Of a stretch of 64,000 nucleotides of DNA, positions 34,654 to 45,395 are shown in pieces. The DNA is taken from assembly GCA_000729835.1 (NCBI GenBank), contig JFHB01000004.1, positions 186,001 to 250,000 on the forward strand. Direction: 5' to 3'. The notes under the pieces are model-generated. The model was not told the origin of the DNA. It was given only the letters and a program-made list of their open reading frames with translations, and did not search any database. Source of the DNA: Atkinsonella hypoxylon (Eukaryota > Ascomycota > Sordariomycetes > Hypocreales > Clavicipitaceae). A program made the translations under genes and the position numbers. Positions within the stretch are counted from its first letter, which is position 1. Each line of letters starts with the position of its first letter.

Positions 34654-35842
34654 ATGCTTGCTAGAGCATTTGCGGACTTTGACGTCCTGCTTCTTGACAT
34701 TGGTGAGCATGCAATTTGCTTTCCTTCCATTCTGCTACTGGTACTGATGTCTTCAATAGAGGGGACCGTCTGTCCAATAACATTTGTTCATGACGTGCTG
34801 GTACGTCAATTTTCCATTTCTCCCTGCTCAACGGAATGATCACAGTGACGTCTCCAGGCTTCCTGGCTTTTGAAGCAGTTTTCTTTCCGATGCTGAGGTC
34901 TTGCTGTTGTGCTTTAATTTGGCCGTGGAAATTTTGCACCTGTTCTGTCTCACCTCGCTTAGTATTGCTTGTTCATCCAAATTATTTTGAGAACCGTGAT
35001 CCAAAGTCATCTTCACCAATCAACATATCATTGACATGGTATTTTCTTTCCACTCATGGCGTATATGACGCGAATCCACACAGCTCCGGAACTGTCCCTT
35101 GATCCTGCTGTATCAACAATGCGTCTTATCAACAGCAGAAAAACTACCGAACTGACGACTCTATCCCCAGTTTCCCTATGCTCTAAGCGCACTGCCCCGA
35201 TATCTCGATCATCACTGGACCGACAGTGAGTTCCTTGCGTACCGAGATGCGTTCCCTGAAGATGGCAGGGCAGACCGCGGGACATTCGAAGCTCATGTGA
35301 GGGATCTGGTTGCTAGGGATGTCAAGGCACCCTATCTAAAAGCTCTTCAAGGACTTCTATGGCAAGCAGGGTACGCATCAGGGGAGCTTCAAGCCCCCCT
35401 CTTTCGCGACGTTGCTCCATTCATCACAGCCGCGCACGCTGCCGGCAAAAGAATATGCATTTATTCTTCAGGCTCCGTAAATGCACAAAAGTTGCTTTTT
35501 GCCCACATCAATGGAAACCCAAGTGATTTGACAGAATACATCTCAGGATGGTTCGATACGGTCAATGCGGGTCCAAAAACGGAGGTCGGCAGTTATAGCA
35601 CTATCCTCTCTAGCTTCGACAATTCTGATGCCTCACGTTGGCTGTTCTTGAGTGATAACCTGAAGGAAGTCAGAGCTGCCATCTTGTCTGGTATGCGTAG
35701 CCTTCCCGTTACTCGTCCAGGGAATGCTGCATTGCCGGATGACAATTCTTTGTCCCAAATCGCGATATCTGATTTCTCCTCGGAGTCCGATACTAGAATC
35801 AAACAGTGTTTGGCTACTCTGGAGACTCTAGTCATTTCCTGA
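34654..35842 (+). CDS. UTR4: Enolase-phosphatase E1 (methionine salvage)
   Basis: Three exons: 34654-34702, 34760-34800 and 35171-35842; 253 residues. The enzyme converts the diketo intermediate of the methionine salvage pathway to acireductone in the cytosol. HAD-superfamily motifs are intact: motif I LLLDIEGTVCPITFVHDVL spliced from exons 1 and 2, motif II IYSSGSVNAQKLLF, the motif III Lys in AGPKTEVGSY, and motif IV LFLSDNLKEV. Exon 3 starts FPYALSALPRYLDHHW, in line with the family. The second intron is 370 bp, unusually long for this genome, with donor GTACGT and acceptor CCCAG. Confidence 0.92.
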
Positions 35843-36146
35843 GTTTGGAGCAATGTATAGTTAACCCAGTCTCTTCAAAACAGATCACAATTACTTGAGG
35901 ACAAGAGGACATTCGCGATAAGGCAATATTAGTTCCTAGCGGCAATATTGGCCATCGATCTGTACGGGAAACACCGTGTTGCTTTGGAGACCACGGGCTC
36001 CCACACGACGTCTTAAAGATGACTTGTTAATGAAGAGTTTTGTGAGATCACCATTGAAGTGCTTATGACGAATATTATTCATTTCCTATTCAACGTTCTG
36101 ATGTTGATGTACTGAACATGATGATAACAAATAGCTTCAGCAGCTG
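35843..36146. other. Convergent gap, UTR4 and BMT2
   Basis: 304 bp of 3' flanks; nothing else seen. Confidence 0.5.
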
Positions 36147-37010
36147 CTAAGCCATTTTCATTGTCAAAGTGATGGAAAAGTTGTTTCTTGCACGGCCCGG
36201 GTTCACCTCCAACTTGGGAAAATGTAAATGAACGAGGTCTTTGACCGAGCCTCGAACCCATAAGCTGTAAGTGAGTTTTTGTGTCTTCTTGCAGCAGTAC
36301 AAAGAATAGCCAAGAGCATCCATAATAGATTTCAATCTTGAATCTGTGAAGTAACGAGAATTGGCCGTGCAACTCCTAGGCAGTACGAGAAATAGAGAAG
36401 GGAAAGGAAGTGCACCCAATTTGCCTCTTTCTTCGTCGCTATACTGTCGTAAGAATGACAACGTCCGCAGAAGCATTTGGCCGCGGCTCTCCGCGTCAGG
36501 GACAAAGTTCAAGACTAAGCTCAAAGAAATTATGTCGAACCTCTCGGACATTGACTCGGGAAGTGGACGCTGCATAAAATCCTGCTTCAATATGCCTGGC
36601 TCTTGACTGTTCAGATCAATATGTACCATGTCAAAAAGACCACTTCTTGAGCACGTATTCCGAGTACTCAATGATCCAATTTCCAACATACGAGGTTTTT
36701 GGGCTAGATCCTTGATGCTTCCAATAGGAAGCCATCCCAGTAGGGTCTTCGAGGTATCGCCACCGCGATCTATACTTTGACCCTGTAGGCTTGCTTGCTG
36801 GTATCGCGAAATCCCCCCTAACTCGGATATTGCCTTTGCTATGGCAGTCTCTTTCACAACATCCCCTTCCGCTATCGCCCTACTTTGCTTCTTTCCTAGT
36901 TGGTGGTGTTTGTTTATCAGAGTGCGACTGGCCTTGCGTGACATAGATCGTCGCGCTGGTCTTGCGGTTGGCGGTCGGCCGGCTTGTAAACTTTTCCGAG
37001 TGTGTCTCAT
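36147..37010 (-). CDS. BMT2: 25S rRNA adenine-N1 methyltransferase Bmt2
   Basis: Single exon, 287 residues. Bmt2 methylates one adenine of the large-subunit rRNA in the nucleolus. Seen: a basic N-terminus (RPPTARPARRSMSRKASRT); ELGGISRYQQASLQGQSIDR, the family's conserved block; the SAM-binding strand MLEIGSL at about 108-114; FDMVHIDLNS, QDFMQRPLP, FDIISLSLVLNFVPDAESRG and FLVLPRSCTANSRYF. The C-terminus RARNNFSITLTMKMA is close to the family end. The gene is divergent from the decayed uL23 copy with about 450 bp between. Confidence 0.92.
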   Translation of the reverse strand: MRHTRKSLQAGRPPTARPARRSMSRKASRTLINKHHQLGKKQSRAIAEGDVVKETAIAKAISELGGISRYQQASLQGQSIDRGGDTSKTLLGWLPIGSIKDLAQKPRMLEIGSLSTRNTCSRSGLFDMVHIDLNSQEPGILKQDFMQRPLPESMSERFDIISLSLVLNFVPDAESRGQMLLRTLSFLRQYSDEERGKLGALPFPSLFLVLPRSCTANSRYFTDSRLKSIMDALGYSLYCCKKTQKLTYSLWVRGSVKDLVHLHFPKLEVNPGRARNNFSITLTMKMA

Positions 37011-37463
37011 TTTAGCAATCGTCCAGTGCTGGATTGTTGAATGTGATATCGGTTTTGATCCTTAGTAAGGATCTATGGGCAGGATTATTGCTGGATATGA
37101 GACGGTCATATCTCGTTTAAGGACTTTTCTTCTCATCAACTTGTGCAAACACACAACAAACAGCTTCTGGAATATGCGGATCTTGAAGGGCGTGTGCTAC
37201 ATTAATAACGGCTCTGCATCAAAAAATCCATCACGCCTCATACCAATGCCTTATCGTTTCGGGCTACCTTGTCCACTTTTCAATGGACGATATGATGACT
37301 TCTTTTGAGGAATCAAGTCACGTGTTGTCATGCATAACCTTCCAAGTGGATGGGCCTGCTGCTAGTGACACCTCAGAAAGAAAAAGCACCACACTGAGTC
37401 GAAATTTTATAAAGCCAGCTTTCTCCGGCACTTGCCTTCCGCGCGCGTTATCAGCAAGACACA
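37011..37463. promoter_or_regulatory. Interval between BMT2 and the uL23 relic
   Basis: 453 bp. It carries the BMT2 promoter and perhaps the former promoter of the ribosomal gene copy. No specific site recognised. Confidence 0.4.
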
Positions 37464-38184
37464 ATGGCTGCCGACAAGGATGGAAAGAAAAATACGGGCG
37501 GATAGATTCTGGTACAGCAACGGATCGACAACGAGTGTACAAAAGTTGATTCGTCCTCGGCATCATACAACAGCAGATTTTTCGCGTTCTATTCACAAAG
37601 CGATTCTTAGTGCTTTCGTATATAGCTGACCCTAAGGGCTTCAAGCAGGCCAAATGCTACTTCGAAGGTTGTATGCAGTTTTTTTTCTATAATTGTTTTC
37701 GTCCGCATTAGATAGCTTTCTTTAATATTTCAGTCTTGATAGACTTGTGCGCACAAGCAGCGCAGGTGCGAACTAGCACCTCTTTCCATCGACCTAAGAC
37801 TCTGGTCTCGTCTCGAGCACACAAGTACACTCGCAAGTCGATTCTCCACCATCCTCATCTGTACGACCACAAGGTTGTCATCCACACCCTGAATATTGAG
37901 AGTGCTATGAAGAAGCTGGAGGGGAACAACACGCTTGTGTTTATTGTCGATGTGAAGGCCAATAATACTCAGATGAAGCTGTTCCTGAAGAAGCTGTACG
38001 ATATCGACACTGTCAATATCAATAAAATCCCATTCGCTACGTTGTGGTAGAGTTCTCAGCAATTCTCAAGAAAACAAAGTTAATCATTAATTTTAGCCCG
38101 GATGACTCGAAAAAGGCTTATGCTCGCTTGACCGCTGACGTTAATGCCTGGGATATTGCTGCCCACACGCTTTCCCTGGTGTAA
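37464..38184 (+). pseudogene. Decayed copy of ribosomal protein uL23 (L23a/Rpl25)
   Basis: 37736-38038 clearly encodes most of uL23: VRTSTSFHRPKTL, SRAHKYTRKSI, ESAMKKLEGNNTLVFIVDVK and LKKLYDIDTVNIN. The final exon near 38098-38184 reads PDDSKKAYARLTADVNAWDI to a TAA. Defects: the apparent start (ATGGCTGCCGACAAGGATGG) meets a stop after 13 codons with no GT donor before it; the AHKQRKV region before VRTST is scrambled by compensating indels, with AHKQR readable only in the next frame; and the junction to the last exon lacks a good donor and adds about five residues. Several conserved basic residues are replaced. A functional gene is expected elsewhere. A diverged but expressed paralogue is possible but less likely. 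Confidence 0.75.
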
Positions 38185-38729
38185 ATATGCGAGTGATGCT
38201 TGGTCACGCAATGACAGCTTGGTCTGAACTACGGAGCAAGGGCATCGGGGACGGTACAAAAAATCTTGTAATATATTTTATGTCGCAACACTTCATGAAT
38301 AGAAGACCAGGCTGTCCATGAACTTTTTTTTAGATGCCTACTTAGCGCCAAAGTACCTATGCATGAACACATCTGACGAAGCAGCAGGGGATTAGGAAAT
38401 ATGGATACATTATTGTATCACACTGGCACCTGAATTTATTGCTTGAGGCAGTTTTAAAGAGGAAATATTGCACCATCGGGCACATCAGTATTGCTGGGAA
38501 CTCTGTGACCACCTAATTACAGACTTTGTCTACTCAATTCCAATTTATGTTATGAAAGGGTCACGTACTGCAGTGTGTCATTGGGATAAGGCCTCCATAC
38601 CTTGTTGGTCAAAGACGATCACAGTAGTCAATTTTCAGCGTTTTTGTTATACTATATTACACGCCATATTGCTCTTGGTTTTGTTCTTTGCGGCCAGAGA
38701 TCTCAAGGCGACTGGCTCCTGTTGCGTCG
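38185..38729. other. Convergent gap between the uL23 relic and TIM8
   Basis: 545 bp, nothing recognised. Confidence 0.45.
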
Positions 38730-39204
38730 TTATGATGACCGCATATTATTGAGGTGCTTCATTGTAAGAAAATTCACATCGAGAAACCGCTCGACGCAGT
38801 TTGCTAAACAGTCCTCTTCCGTGCGATCGAGTTTGGGGTTCTTGATGTTGCCAGTGACGCATTTTTTCCAACAAATCTGGGTTAGGCTATGGGTCTCTAG
38901 TGGCAAAGGTCAGCATTCTGTCAAGCATGATACGTAGCATCGACACAATTACAACAGGCAACGCAGAACGCAGAACGCAGAAAGAATGATCAAGCTTCGA
39001 TGTCAAAATCGGCGCGGCGAACGACCAACGATTGGATTCAGCTGCTCGGAGAGCTGCAGCCACATGGCAAGGGAAAACCCACGTACGTGATTGAATTTGC
39101 GACCTTTGCTGCTCGTTGGCGAGGAATTGGCGCAACTCGGCCTTATCCTCATTATTGAGTCGTTCGAGGTCGAGATTCTCAGTGCCTGCTTGCGTAGAAT
39201 TCAT
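38730..39204 (-). CDS. TIM8: Mitochondrial intermembrane-space chaperone Tim8
   Basis: Two exons, 39087-39204 and 38730-38896, 94 residues. Tim8 forms a 70-kDa complex with Tim13 that escorts membrane proteins through the intermembrane space. Seen: LDLERLNNEDKAELRQFLAN in exon 1, and in exon 2 HSLTQICWKKC with the first CX3C, DRTEEDCLANCVERFLDVN with the second CX3C, then MKHLNNMRSS. The twin CX3C motif is complete, spaced as in small Tims and able to form two disulfides via Mia40. The 190-bp intron holds three tandem CGCAGAA units. The size matches the family. Confidence 0.93.
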
Positions 39205-40588
39205 GGCGAGTAATCTGCAGCTGTGCTTTTGACAAGGTATTTCTGAAGTTTGAAGGAGGTAGTCGAATGAAGCCTGACGGGAATAGATGGGTTTGAAGCG
39301 ACCAATGGCAGGGTATTCCAAGAGCTCTAACCGCAATAGTGCATCCGGCACTCAACAATTAGGCCCACTTTTCGCTAGAGGTTGCTGGTGTCCCACGCGC
39401 AAAGGAATCATAAGTGCAAGATGTGTATCATTAAGGTAATCCTAGGCGGGAGGTTGGAGAACCTTAGCTTCCTATCAATCGTCCGGTTATTGGTTGATAG
39501 AAACTCAAAATGTCATGACGTACTAAAATACATGAACTAGTACGCTGATGCCAGTCAGTTCTATTGGCACCATAGGCGGAGGGAAAGCGTCGGAATCAGC
39601 TGCTGTTGAAGCTACTGCTGCATCTTGCCCTGCGACAATGCATGAATACAGGGATATCTACTAAAACACTCTACATTCCCCCATTTAGTTTATTTTATTT
39701 TATTTTAATTTTTTTTGGTTTAGGCCGGTAAGATTGAAGTTAATGCAAGAAGTCCTAAGTTGTATCCAAAGGCTGCCTGCAGTGCATGTCTCTCTACACA
39801 TAGAATCTTAAGGCCTAATTCGTTACTGTTACGTTGTTAACACTAAAATTATTATAATATAGTACATAACAATATATCCTAGAATTTATTGATAGATAAA
39901 TAGACAGTTTATTCAGAGTCATCTGATACGAGGGTAAAGCGGGAAGCTATGCCTCTTCTCCTTCACCTGCTGCTTTGCATGATGACACAAAGCGCAGGGA
40001 AAGCGGCGCTTTCCCTGATGATCGTGTTAATAAGACAGTACCAGCTATCAGGTCAAGATATCCAATTTCACATAGTGTGGCTCAGATTACGTGCCTTTAA
40101 ACGTAAGCAAAACAGTCTCTGTAACTCACTATGATTGTCAATCAAGATGGAAACATAAGTACACCAGTACTTACTCTGTATTGGGCTTTACATCTTTCAA
40201 GAATTACTCCTTATTTCTTTGTTTCAATTGACCAGTCAGCCAATAGGTAACTTAGCTGGTGCCTTACCGCACTCAGAAGATAAACGTTGTAGGATACCGA
40301 TATATTCCGCTGGCACAGGGACTACTAGTATGTTGTGTCATGAGCAAGCACGACGATCTGCAATTAGTTGATAACCCAAAGCCCCTCAACAAGAAGTGGT
40401 CCCTCAACTGTCGAAACTGCAACGTGAAGGTACATAAGCAGTCGGGTATTCAGCAAACAGTACATGAAACTCTTTACATGTCCTAATATATCTGAACTCG
40501 TTCAAAAATCCACCAAAATGTTGGCCGGTGATGTACAAGACAGGACACAACAACCACGTGGAGAGACATTGTACCACTGGAAGAGAAA
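39205..40588. other. Intergenic region between TIM8 and the Mg transporter
   Basis: 1.38 kb. 39680-39910 is AT-rich, with TTTTATTTTATTTTATTT-like tracts and stops in all frames, possibly a decayed repeat. Nothing else is supported. Confidence 0.45.
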
Positions 40589-42475
40589 TCATATGTACTT
40601 CTTCCAGCGAGCCAACCCCAAAAACAACGCGCAAACAAATACCATTACCCCAATGATGCCGAAAAAGGCTGCCAAACTACCAGTGGCTTCAAAAGGTACC
40701 GTCACGTTCATTCCAAAGACGCCACTGATGAGGTTCAGGGGCACTAATACCGACGCTAAAAAAGTAATCTTGCTTAGAACACGATTGGTATCTGTGCCCT
40801 GCGAAATGCTGTTGATAGACAGAGTTGCTAGGTAGTTGCTGTGTGCGCGGGAAAGCATCTTCTCGAAGTGACCGAGGTTCGTCGACATCGTCACAACATG
40901 GTCTTGAATATCACCAAGGTACATTCCAATATCCATATGTGGAGTAACTTGATAGTTCTCATTGCACCGCTTAGTAAAACCGCGCAGGACGTCGGCCTTT
41001 CCGCCAAGCAGTCGCATCAATGCCATGCAATTTTTGCGAACTCGACCAATTGAACGGAGAAAAGAATTTGAATCGTCCTGGCGCATGACAAATACCTCAT
41101 CTTCAATGGCATCTGCCTCGAGCTCAATCGTGCGGATTGCTGGTGCAAAACAATCAACGATATTGTCACTGGGAAACACCTTCAGTTAGCCGTGACAAAA
41201 TTAGGAATATGAGAAGAAATCTTACATCAACGCATAGCAAATCCAATCACTGCTGAGTGACATGTATTCCTTCAAAGCCGTGATTCTCTTACGGACTTGG
41301 GAAGCGTGTGAGTTTGGAGCAAAGCTGAAGCTCAATGTACCCTGACGGAAAACCAGGACATAGATGTTGAATGGCTCATATTTTATACCGTCGGGCTCTT
41401 CGACGATGTTAAATGATCTAAAGCAAGCAAAATAGTAGGAGGGGAAAAGTTCGATCTTCTCTCGTGCTTCTTGCGTAATGATGTCTTCAATCGTCAAGGG
41501 ATGCACGCCAAATGCCTTGCAAATGCCTTGGATCTCTTCCTTGGATGCCCGATTGACATTTAGCCACCACACGCCGTCGGCTTCATCCTTGGGTAGTTCA
41601 AATAGTCCCCGGATGTCCTCACCAGGAAGTACCAGGTCCCCCATCTCAGCAGCGTGGATTGTAGACTCCCATGCCGATGAGAAAAAACTGAAACGGTTAT
41701 TCTCAAGCGGGTGGACCGCGGGTTTGGTCGACACTTCGACGGGTGATTTCTCCTTGGTGTATTCGTCCAACGGCATGTCTATTATGTCCCCATCCACAGT
41801 AGGTATCTGAGCATGACGAGTTGCTGAGGCCCCAAGCCGTAGGTCATCAAACGAATGAGTAGGTAATTGTCGGCTGTCAAGATGAGCAGCCCGCTCAGCA
41901 TTTATGAAGTTTTCCAAGTAGTCAAAATCGATTCGTAGTTCATGGTTGCGGTTGCTATCTTGAAGTGGAAAGCAGACATCTTCCTCAGCAGCCTTGTCTG
42001 TCAAGAGACTCCTAGCATCCTTCTCTATCGTTCGCGCTTTACTCCTATAACTTCGACGACTGGATATGGACATGGATCGACCATGGCTATCCTCATGCTC
42101 TCGATTTGGCTCGGAGAAGGACAAGTCTCTCTCTCGTCGCCTAGCCTGCGCAAAGGCTTTGACCGAATTGGGGGGGGAGGTCGACCTGCCATCATTAGGA
42201 GTTTCCACGGTTAATCGACGACCAGTTCGGGTTGTTTGCGGCACTTCGAGAGTATCCTCATCTATTACAGCCTCTTCGAAATCCCGCACTCGAATACCGG
42301 GAGCGAGACCTCCTGCATCGGTATCGACATGCCGTGAGCCATACAATGAGTCGAAAGTGCCTCGCCGCGGTCGCTCCACACGGTGCGACAAAGTTGAGTC
42401 ATTCCGATGATCGTCCAGTTCCGGGATAGGCGTAGTATATCCTTTAGCTGAAGCGATTTCTGTTTGATCAGACAT
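40589..42475 (-). CDS. MNR2: CorA-type magnesium transporter, Mnr2/Alr family
   Basis: Two exons, 41226-42475 and 40589-41168, 609 residues. It moves Mg2+ across the vacuolar or plasma membrane. The N-terminal ~270 residues are hydrophilic, Arg/Ser-rich and acidic in part. The CorA cytoplasmic domain follows (GVWWLNVNRASKEEIQGICK, FGVHPLTIEDIITQEAREKI, FPSYYFACFRSFNIVEE). Two C-terminal membrane helices flank the signature GMN at about 569-571 in LISGVFGMNVTVPFE. The cytosolic C-tail is very short (ARWKKYI). Fungal Mnr2 (vacuolar) and Alr1 (plasma membrane) are close, and the subtype is inference. The intron uses GTAAGA and CAG. Confidence 0.92.
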
Positions 42476-43502
42476 ACTGAAAGGTCTTGTCAGCGGGGAC
42501 AATTATGAAGGAGAAAGCGCGTGCTTAGTTCTATTCGTGGTATGGAAAGATGATTTCCGATAGTTGCTGCCCACTCAAGAATTTTGTGGCATAATCAATG
42601 ATAGTCTAGTACATCTTTTTGCCTTTGTACCCAGTAGGAGAGGGGGAAATTGGTTCGCAGACCCGGCGCCCATCCGCGGCGCCGAGCAATTTGGTACAGT
42701 AGCAAAACTGCTCGCGGGTCTTCTGTAGAAGAGGGGTAGATTTGGTGAAGACGATGAAAGTAAGCTGAACAGGTATCGAAATACGACCAGTTATGGAGGC
42801 TTTTTGTTTACTCCGCAATAGACCCAGAAGCCAGGACCGAGAAGCAAAGAGTTTGTGATGCTCGCAACGGTGAATTGAGCCAACTTGAAGATTTAGTAGC
42901 TGAAGGAGGGGCAATGATTCAATTTGTTGGAATATCCAACAGTTATATGAGCAGTCTTTCGTGAGATTGCTGTCGTCGAAGACTAGTGGTGTCGTGATCA
43001 AACGAGGTATTTAGCACTGAAACAAGGTGGTAGGACAGGATAAAATCAGAAGCGTTATCAGGAGAACAAGAGAGCAGAGGGCTAATCTCTTGGGCGGCTT
43101 AGAAAAGTTTCGAAAGGTAAGGCACAGCTATCTTAGCTGAGCCACGAAAAAATTCCATAAGTAGAAATGATGCAGAAACTTCTCAGGACCACGAGGGGAA
43201 TTTTACTCTTCCACTAGCATTAGCGGTGGGTATCGACAACAGCCTGGCCCCAATGTGGGACCCGACCAGCTGGGTGGGCATGGATCGCCTGGTCACTAGA
43301 TGCACAAGTGCACAATTAATACTCCCAATAGGTCTACCTCTGCCGCGGTCTCAACCAACCTGACGCCAACCTCGATATTTGGACTTGCGATAATTTAGGT
43401 TATCGATCTGTAGAGTGTCGAGAGTCATAGCACAAATATATAGCGACTACCACAACAGCCGCCACACTAGCGCACTAAGCTGAGCTTGACTATTGCTTCA
43501 AC
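42476..43502. promoter_or_regulatory. Divergent promoter region, Mg transporter and SPC1
   Basis: About 1 kb between start codons. The 131-residue minus-strand frame at 42606-43001 has no family features and probably lies in the transporter leader. Confidence 0.45.
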
Positions 43503-43921
43503 ATGGCAGACGAAGTTCTCGATAGGGTTCGCGATGTCCTTGAGGGACAGATTGTACGATGACGCATATCATTTTCCGCTGAATGAGAGCAATACGAGCC
43601 TCTCTATATTACAGTATTTCTATCTTTGCTGACACGTTGATTTCCAGGACTTCGACGGCCAGAGACGCGCCGAAGGACTAGCGACCTTGCTTCTTGCATT
43701 ATCTGCGGTATGCTAGCACCTTGCTCACCTCTTGGGTCAGCCTCTCTAACTCTCCCAAGCTTGTGGCATTCAACATCGGGTATCATTACCAGGACATCCA
43801 GAAGGCTGTCTATATCGAACTAGGGGGGACTGTCTTGACATTGATCCTCGTTGTGCCTCCGTGGCCGTTCTACAAGACGAAACCTGTCAAGTGGCTGCCA
43901 GCTGGGGCAGGATGGCAATAA
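43503..43921 (+). CDS. SPC1: Signal peptidase complex subunit Spc1 (Spc12/SPCS1)
   Basis: Three exons: 43503-43553, 43648-43707 and 43760-43921; 90 residues. A small non-catalytic subunit of the ER signal peptidase. Seen: DVLEGQIDFDGQRRAEGLAT, the family start; a first membrane helix (LATLLLALSALVAFNIGY) joined across the second intron; a short polar turn with YQDI; a second helix (GTVLTLILVVPPWPFY); and the conserved end KPVKWLPAG. The topology, both ends cytosolic, fits the family. Intron acceptors are CAG and AAG, the latter unusual. Confidence 0.92.
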
Positions 43922-44078
43922 GCTCACTGGAAGTAATACAGTGTCGGACGATATGCGAACGGAAAAGTTAATTAAACCTTTCCAGATGCGCCAATATAAT
44001 ATCTGTTTTCTATGCTAGCCCAGTGTGCGCGATTACTGCCCTTGCTCTTTTCTCGTCCCTAAATCCTTGACTCCAGCC

Positions 44079-44612
44079 TCAACGACCATACTTTTGGAAT
44101 TCCCAGTCACGGTTGTCCAGCGGACAGACAGATCTAGCTTTGAGCCATCGCGAAATGCAGTGGAAGTGAAAAGCATGCTGGAAGGAGATTAGCGCTGTGT
44201 ATAGAGATATCTTCGAGTGATTCTTACATTGCATATTCCCCAAGCAACAGTGCACTCTTCACTGGTAGCTGATGCTTGGTTGGCTTGACATTCGATGCCT
44301 GCAAAGAAAGATTTGTTAAAACGCACTGATGCCCACGAATGGAACCGGCTGCGTAGTCTTGAAGCATCTTACAAAGATCCATAATATGATTACGGCAGAT
44401 AGCACAGTTATCTACCACAATATCCCATGCCCATAGAGCAACAGCGTTCCACTATTTAGCAATTGGATATTCGTTAACCGAAACAACAAAAAATTGAACT
44501 GAGGGAGGGGTCTATCACCAACCTTCTTCACTTCGAATTTCTTTTTACCATCAGCAGAAATTTCACCCTTTCTGACTACAGAAGGAGCGTCGTTCATATC
44601 AATATCTGTCAT
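44079..44612 (-). CDS. RBX1: RING-box protein Rbx1/Hrt1, cullin-RING E3 ligase subunit
   Basis: Four exons: 44523-44612, 44373-44451, 44228-44298 and 44079-44177; 112 residues. It recruits the E2 to SCF and other cullin ligases. The N-terminal strand KKKFEVKKWNAVALWAWDIV inserts into the cullin. The RING-H2 zinc ligands are all present: CAICRNHIMDLC, IECQ, EECTVAWGICNHAFHFHCIS and VCPLDN, with the C-terminal WEFQKYG. The first intron has a weak donor GTTGGT, but the protein match across it is exact. It is convergent with SPC1 (157 bp between stops). Confidence 0.95.
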
Positions 44613-45395
44613 GGTGTCCGGTAGCCAAACGGGTGGTTTCGCACACAGGAGCCCTGGTGTTTGGACAAATTTGCTTCAGAGACGTGGTAACGTATCAACA
44701 ACCAGACAGAGGCCAAGGTCTGGATAGATTGAAGAATCTGTCACAGAGAAAGAATTAGTTGATTATCTAGAGCGTCTTCACTCGTTGCGAAGTGTGTCTG
44801 TATGCGTGCGTAATATCCGAGCAAGAACCATCATCGCTGACAGCTCTGCAGGTCTTACCTTGATAGTCAGTGTCGCAGAACCTGCCAGAATTTGAAAATG
44901 TTCCAAAGTAATTTAAGCCTTCGGTGGTTCCGAGGGAATAGCTGGGGGTTCTTGTTTACCACAAAAACAATACGGTTGTCATGCAGTGCTGTGATAGATG
45001 GAGTGCTGCCTTTCGTGCTAGCGGTGATTCTTCGTCGTCCAACAAATCGACTGTACTGCACTGAGGCAGTGAATACGCCCCGCAAATAGCTCTGTGCAGT
45101 GAGATCGCTGGAAGTAGTCGGGTGGGTATATGCAACTATCGGGTAGCACCCCACCTGCCGCATTCGCCATCGTCATCGTAGATGTCGGGCCTTTGAGGCT
45201 GTCTGATCTCCCTTAACTAACGACTCGTAGCAGAGCCTCTTGCACCAGACTGTCCTTCGAATTTCTACTAGCTAATCTTTCCATGGCAATCTAATACTGC
45301 ACGTCCAACATTGCGTTTCGCCTATCTACCCACATCTCGGTTCTATTAAAGTCACTTGGCTGGGTTCTCTCTGCGCATTGACCCCTACATTCACG
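44613..45395. promoter_or_regulatory. Divergent promoter region, RBX1 and the Edc1-like gene
   Basis: 783 bp. No gene. Frames on both strands are short and not conserved in appearance. Confidence 0.45.

Noticed and set aside
42606..43001. 131-residue frame between the Mg transporter and SPC1
   Set aside because: No motif; more likely leader of the transporter gene.
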